A stretch of DNA of 64,000 nt from Pseudomonas fluorescens. Lineage in GTDB: Bacteria > Pseudomonadota > Gammaproteobacteria > Pseudomonadales > Pseudomonadaceae. Of the stretch, positions 60,343 through 64,000 are shown in pieces. Where the stretch lies: positions 72,746 to 136,745 of the forward strand of contig NZ_CABVHK010000015.1 in assembly GCF_902497785.1 (NCBI RefSeq). The letters run 5' to 3'. The notes under the pieces are model-generated. The model made no database searches and was not told the origin of the DNA. It saw only the letters and a program-made list of their open reading frames with translations. Positions within the stretch are counted from its first letter, which is position 1; each line of letters opens with the position of its first letter. The translations under genes and the position numbers were made by a program.

Positions 60343-61692
60343 TTACAGGAAGATGAACTTGGCGATGAAGATCGCGCAGAGCACCCACAAGCTGACAGAA
60401 ATTTCCTTGTGCTTACCGGTGAAGGCCTTCAGCACCACGTAGGTGATAAAGCCCAGTGCGATACCGTCGGCGACCGAGAATGTCAGCGGCATCATGATCG
60501 CGGTGACGATCGCCGGAATGCTGTCGGTCGCTTCGTCCCATTCGATGTGGGCCATGCCGCCCATCATTAGCATCGCCACGTAAATCAGCGCGCCGGCGGT
60601 GGCGTAGGCGGGGATCATGCCGGCGAGCGGTGCGAAGAACATGGCTGCGATAAATAGCACACCGACGGTCACGGCAGTAAGACCCGTGCGACCCCCCGCA
60701 GCAACCCCCGCGGCACTTTCCACGTAACTGGTGACGGGAGGCACACCGACCACGGCCCCGAATACGCTGGACGCACTGTCAGCTTTCATCGCGCGGGAGA
60801 GGTTTTCGATGCGGCCGTCAGCGTTGACCAGATTGGCGCGCTGGGCGACGCCCATCAGGGTGCCGGCGGTGTCGAACATGTGCACGAAGAGGAACGCCAG
60901 CACCACGCTGATCATGCTGACGTTGAACACGCCGGCAACGTTCATCGCCATCCAGGTCGGCGCCAGGCTCGGCGGGGCCGACATGATGCCTTCGTAGTGG
61001 ACGAGGCCCAGGCCCCAACCGGCGAGAGTCACGGTGATGATGCTGATGAGGATGGCGCCAAACACCCTGTGGTAGCTGAGCACGGCGATCATCAGGAAAC
61101 AGACGGCGGCGAGCAACGGCCCCGGTTCGCGCAACGAGCCCAGCTTGATCAGCGTGGCCGGGCTATCGACGACGATGCCGGCTGTTTTCAAGCCGATCAG
61201 CCCAAGAAACAAACCCACGCCGGCGCCCATGGCGTAGCGCAGGCTCACCGGAATGCTGTTGAGCAGCCACTCGCGAATCCGCGAAAAGGTCAGGATCATG
61301 AACAGCACACCGGAAACGAACACCGCGCCAAGGGCGGTTTCCCAGTTGTAGCCCATGGTGCCGACCACGGTGTAAGTGAAAAACGCGTTCAAGCCCATGC
61401 CCGGCGCCAGGCCAACCGGCCAGTTGGCGTAGAGGCCCATCAACAGGCAACCCAGCGCGGCAGCGATGCAGGTCGCAACGAATGCGGCGCCGTGATCGAT
61501 CCCGGCGTCGGCCATGATGTTGGGGTTGACGAAGATGATGTAAGCCATGGTGATGAAGGTGGTCAGGCCGGCAATCAACTCGGTCTTCACCGTGGTGCCA
61601 TGCAAGCTGAATTTGAAGATGCGCTCCAGCCAGCCATTGCGTAACGGCGGCGAGAGTTCGAGCGTCGGGGCTTCGGATTTGCGGCTTTCCAC
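60343..61692 (-). CDS. NCS2/AzgA-family hypoxanthine-guanine permease
   Basis: 449 residues with about 12 to 14 hydrophobic segments. AzgA-branch signatures are ELIAGLTTFITMAYIIFVNP (39-58), VFVSGVLFMILTFSRIREWL, VFGAVVGVPPVTSYVESAAG with the substrate-contact Glu, and ALIYVAMLMMGGMAHIEWDE. Its E. coli relatives (GhxP, PurP) take up guanine, hypoxanthine or adenine by proton symport. A TTTGTATACAAA palindrome 129 bp upstream ties it to the urate genes. Confidence 0.93.
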   Translation of the reverse strand: MESRKSEAPTLELSPPLRNGWLERIFKFSLHGTTVKTELIAGLTTFITMAYIIFVNPNIMADAGIDHGAAFVATCIAAALGCLLMGLYANWPVGLAPGMGLNAFFTYTVVGTMGYNWETALGAVFVSGVLFMILTFSRIREWLLNSIPVSLRYAMGAGVGLFLGLIGLKTAGIVVDSPATLIKLGSLREPGPLLAAVCFLMIAVLSYHRVFGAILISIITVTLAGWGLGLVHYEGIMSAPPSLAPTWMAMNVAGVFNVSMISVVLAFLFVHMFDTAGTLMGVAQRANLVNADGRIENLSRAMKADSASSVFGAVVGVPPVTSYVESAAGVAAGGRTGLTAVTVGVLFIAAMFFAPLAGMIPAYATAGALIYVAMLMMGGMAHIEWDEATDSIPAIVTAIMMPLTFSVADGIALGFITYVVLKAFTGKHKEISVSLWVLCAIFIAKFIFL

Positions 61693-61820
61693 AGCGAATA
61701 CTCCTCAAGAGTTTTATTGTTATTTCCAGGGCCGGACCCATGAGGGTGGCAGCGACCCTTTGAGGCATTTGCGAATTTGTTGACTGCACGGTCAGAAACT
61801 CGCACGCAGTGGATTATGCT

Positions 61821-61832
61821 TTTGTATACAAA
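61821..61832. promoter_or_regulatory. Purine operator candidate 3
   Basis: TTTGTATACAAA, a perfect 12-bp palindrome with the same core as the site before puuE, 129 bp before the AzgA-type permease start. Confidence 0.7.
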
Positions 61833-61936
61833 AAATGCAAATAATGTTTTTGATATTGTTGACGATAAGTTCGGCGATAGGGATATATCGGCGGGTGGGA
61901 TGCTTTGGCGAGCCGTCTACCGCCGGTTTGTGGACG

Positions 61937-61962
61937 AAAAAAAACCGGCGATCGGCCGGTTT
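61937..61962 (-). terminator. Terminator-like hairpin
   Basis: AAACCGGC-GATC-GGCCGGTTT region with a long A run on the left, so it would act on minus-strand transcripts coming from the glutaredoxin-like gene. Confidence 0.7.
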
Positions 61963-62016
61963 GTCTTCTGTTCGGGGTTTGCAATGGGGGTGCTGGCCAT
62001 CGTCGGAACGCCGCCC

Positions 62017-62084
62017 GGGGCAAGCCCGCTCCCACAGGTTTTGTGAACACACCCAACTACTGTGGGAGCGAGCTTGCTCGCGAT
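62017..62084. repeat. REP elements, mixed pair
   Basis: GGCAAGCCCGCTCCCACAGG and TGTGGGAGCGAGCTTGCTCG face away from each other, as at 54094. Confidence 0.85.
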
Positions 62085-62111
62085 AGCGTCAGTTCAAGCG
62101 CCGCAAAAACC

Positions 62112-62483
62112 TCAGGCCGCCGCGAACCGCTTATCCAGATAATCAATGATCACTTTGGACTCATACATCCAGGTCGTCTGGCCATTCTCTTCAATGCGCA
62201 GGCACGGCACCTTGATCTTGCCACCCTGCTCCAGCAGGGTCTGACGATCCTGTTCATTGTTCTTCGCATCACGCAACGCCACCGGCACATTCAAACGGCG
62301 CAGGGTGCGGCGGGTTTTTACGCAGAACGGGCAGGCGTGGAACTGATACAGCGTCAGGTCCCTGGCGGCCGCTTCCACTTGCGCCTGGGCGGCAGCGGGG
62401 CGCTGCTTCTTGCCAGGGCGGGTGATGAAGTCGATGAGAATGATCAGTTGGCCAAGGCCGACACGAAGCGCTTTAACGAACAC
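62112..62483 (-). CDS. Glutaredoxin-like protein
   Basis: 123 residues. A hydrophobic N-terminal segment (about 8-21, GLGQLIILIDFI) probably anchors it; a glutaredoxin domain follows with the CPFC active site (Cys51, Cys54) and the cis-Pro in KIKVPCLRIE, ending in a GST-N-like helix YESKVIIDYLDKRF. Thiol-disulfide exchange with glutathione is expected. Confidence 0.88.
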   Translation of the reverse strand: MFVKALRVGLGQLIILIDFITRPGKKQRPAAAQAQVEAAARDLTLYQFHACPFCVKTRRTLRRLNVPVALRDAKNNEQDRQTLLEQGGKIKVPCLRIEENGQTTWMYESKVIIDYLDKRFAAA

Positions 62484-62539
62484 GGGACAAGCCTCACGGG
62501 GCGAAAGAAGGCGCGCAGCTTACCTGATTTTCGCAGGCG

Positions 62540-62569
62540 AAAAAAAACCGGCGATGAATGCCGGTTTTT
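62540..62569 (-). terminator. Terminator after folE
   Basis: AAAACCGGC / GCCGGTTTTT hairpin with A and T runs, 15 bp past the folE stop. Confidence 0.88.
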
Positions 62570-62583
62570 CCTTGTGTCGCGAA

Positions 62584-63129
62584 TTACTTGATCAGGCTGA
62601 GAAACTCGCTGCGGGTGGCGGCGTTTTCGCGGAACTCACCGAGCATCACCGAGGTGATCATCGACGAGTTCTGCTTCTCCACGCCGCGCATCATCATGCA
62701 CATGTGCTTGGCTTCGATCACCACTGCAACACCCAGGGCACCCGTAACCTGCTGGACCGCATCGGCGATCTGGCGGCTGAGGTTTTCCTGGATCTGCAGG
62801 CGGCGCGCGTACATGTCGACAATCCGCGCGACTTTCGACAGGCCCAACACCTTGCCGCTCGGAATGTAAGCGACGTGCGCCTTGCCGATAAACGGCAGCA
62901 GGTGGTGTTCGCACAACGAGTACAGCTCGATGTCCTTCACCAGCACCATTTCGCTGTTGTCAGAGCTGAACAAGGCACCGTTGGTGACTTCTTCCAGTGT
63001 CTGTTCGTAACCGCGGCAGAGGTATTGCATGGCTTTGGCGGCACGTTTTGGCGTGTCGCGCAGGCCCTCGCGGGAAACGTCCTCGCCCAATTGGCCGAGA
63101 ATCGCGGTGTAATTCTGTTCCAATGTCAC
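62584..63129 (-). CDS. folE: GTP cyclohydrolase I
   Basis: 181 residues of the T-fold family: zinc ligands in YSLCEHHLLPF, IGKAHVAYIPSGKVLGLSK, and the C-terminal KHMCMMMRGVEK with the second Cys, then SVMLGEFRENAATRSEFLSLI. It forms dihydroneopterin triphosphate from GTP for folate. The start is GTG at 63129, reading MTLEQNYTAILG; no strong ribosome site is seen, and the integrase stop is only 22 bp away, so native promoter and start may have been altered. Confidence 0.93.
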   Translation of the reverse strand: MTLEQNYTAILGQLGEDVSREGLRDTPKRAAKAMQYLCRGYEQTLEEVTNGALFSSDNSEMVLVKDIELYSLCEHHLLPFIGKAHVAYIPSGKVLGLSKVARIVDMYARRLQIQENLSRQIADAVQQVTGALGVAVVIEAKHMCMMMRGVEKQNSSMITSVMLGEFRENAATRSEFLSLIK

Positions 63130-63151
63130 AGAGCTTTATTCCGTATGGGTT

Positions 63152-64000
63152 CTAGAGGGGTACGGTTTCGGTCTGTACCAATTTTGTACCAATCAGGCTT
63201 TGTTCGAGCTTCCCGACTTCGCTCCAGTCTTCACTGGAATTGATCCACCGGGCGTATGTCGACAGCAGCATTTGCACGCTGTGGCCGAGCTGATTCGCAA
63301 TGAACCCAAGGTTCATGCCTGCCATTAGGCACATGGTAGCGTAAGTGTGCCGGCAGTTGTATTGCCGTCTACCCCTGATCTTCAAGGCGACCAGCGCCGC
63401 CTTGAAATGTTTGTCCGTCACGCTGGCCTGCTGGATGAACTCAAAGTTCTTGGTCGGTGGGAAAACGTACGGCGATTGTTTGTGCTGGCGCCGGCTCTGT
63501 TTACCCCTCAATTCGGCCACACCCTTGGCCACCTCAACCGCATTTAATGCCCTGCTGTTCAGCATGACTCGCCGCGCCTCGCGGGTTTTCGTGCGCTCCT
63601 CTATTTTGTAGTCAGCCACGATTCTGCATACGTTGGCGACACGCCCCTCTGTATCCACCTCATCCCAGCGCAACGCCGCTATCTCACTTGGCCGCATGCC
63701 GGTATAAAACGCGAATTCAAAGTAGGCCGCGTATACCTGCATCGAACCGGTCAGCTCCTTATATAGGTGCGCGATGATCACGTCCGCCTCTACCACCGCG
63801 AAAGGATCCACCGGTTTCTTCGCTTTCGCCGGCAGCTCAATCGAGCCGACCGGATTCCGGGTAATCAACTCATCGTTCACAGCGCATTCGAACATGGTGT
63901 GCAGCCGTTGAATCGCCGAACGCTTCACGGTCGACGACTTCCACTTCGTCTCGCCGGCGATCTTTCGGATCATCGCCGAATTGATCTGGTCGATCGGAAG
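63152..64000 (-). CDS. Tyrosine-type site-specific integrase, C-terminal part
   Basis: About 282 residues are visible; the N-terminus lies beyond the right edge. Catalytic blocks are Arg in YTGMRPSEIAALRWDEVD, the box II YNCRHTYATMCLMAG (Tyr where His is usual, then the catalytic Arg), GHSVQML with the later His, and nucleophile Tyr in LLSTYARW. It is a P4/phage-type integrase. Base use (more A and T than its neighbours) and its place at the edge suggest a genomic island or prophage entering from the right. Confidence 0.9.
   Translation of the reverse strand, partial: LPIDQINSAMIRKIAGETKWKSSTVKRSAIQRLHTMFECAVNDELITRNPVGSIELPAKAKKPVDPFAVVEADVIIAHLYKELTGSMQVYAAYFEFAFYTGMRPSEIAALRWDEVDTEGRVANVCRIVADYKIEERTKTREARRVMLNSRALNAVEVAKGVAELRGKQSRRQHKQSPYVFPPTKNFEFIQQASVTDKHFKAALVALKIRGRRQYNCRHTYATMCLMAGMNLGFIANQLGHSVQMLLSTYARWINSSEDWSEVGKLEQSLIGTKLVQTETVPL

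Larger units (their letters stand above)
61693..62111. other. Gap between the purine permease and glutaredoxin-like genes
   Basis: 419 bp without a supported gene. It contains the operator at 61821, a terminator-like hairpin at 61937 and a REP pair at 62017. Small open frames in it have no ribosome site or family features. Confidence 0.7.

Noticed and set aside
4121..62084. REP clusters as CRISPR arrays
   Set aside because: The repeats are inverted pairs with varying spacers and occur singly between genes, not as regular direct repeats.
63130..63160. A tRNA gene as attachment site beside the integrase
   Set aside because: The short gap between folE and the integrase has no cloverleaf-forming sequence; no tRNA was found anywhere in the window.

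Overview
The window is a stretch of Pseudomonas chromosome, almost certainly from the P. fluorescens group. It carries the major lipoprotein OprI, the EarP/EF-P pair, ohr/ohrR, cysB, minCDE and leucine-catabolism (liu) genes. Many gene orders match what is known around PA2840-PA2860 and PA3241-PA3247 of P. aeruginosa. Two families of Pseudomonas REP inverted repeats fill many gaps between genes. No tRNA, rRNA, CRISPR array or complete insertion sequence was found.

Layout. 1-6.3 kb: leucine/isovalerate catabolism (liuB partial, liuA, an acyl-CoA synthetase, HMG-CoA lyase, liuR) with three LiuR-type palindromes. A CrcY-type small RNA gene lies between the synthetase and the lyase. 6.4-12.5 kb: LysR regulator/acyl-CoA dehydrogenase pair, tatD, an MltF-like lytic transglycosylase, a DoxX protein, and a hypothetical gene with an unusual leader. 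12.5-17.2 kb: greB, a YbbP/YbbA ABC system divergent from tesA, and a small Cys-containing protein. 17.2-18.05 kb: an 830-bp palindromic element with 300-bp arms. 18.1-36 kb: L,D-transpeptidase, oprI, class I DAHP synthase, PilZ and thioredoxin-like proteins, PanE-like reductase, 5'-nucleotidase, Usp, cysB, a Gre-like factor, earP/efp, ohr/ohrR, LysR-TauE-LysR, DUF1127, an AlkX/YcaQ glycosylase and class II DAHP synthase. 36-50.4 kb: spermidine-synthase-like protein, enoyl-CoA hydratase, DEAD helicase with a long leader, MscS-family channel, M18 aminopeptidase, a putative glycosyltransferase, rluA, minE/D/C, lpxL-type acyltransferase and a patatin.

50.5-61.7 kb holds a complete urate-to-glyoxylate pathway. 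PuuD, UraH, UraD, PuuE, Alc and AllA cover every step from urate. Transport is provided by a urate permease, a purine permease of the AzgA type and two tandem Tsx-like outer-membrane channels. Three TTGTATACAA-type palindromes precede puuE, uraH and the AzgA-type permease, and a sigma-54 promoter precedes one channel gene. Together these suggest a purine-responsive repressor plus nitrogen control.

62.1-64 kb: glutaredoxin-like protein, folE, and the C-terminal part of a tyrosine integrase. The integrase stop lies only about 22 bp from the folE start, so a genomic island or prophage probably begins here and runs off the right edge.

The most notable non-coding signals are the CrcY-like sRNA with its own sigma-54 promoter, the shared purine operators, the large palindromic element, and the junction of the integrase with folE.
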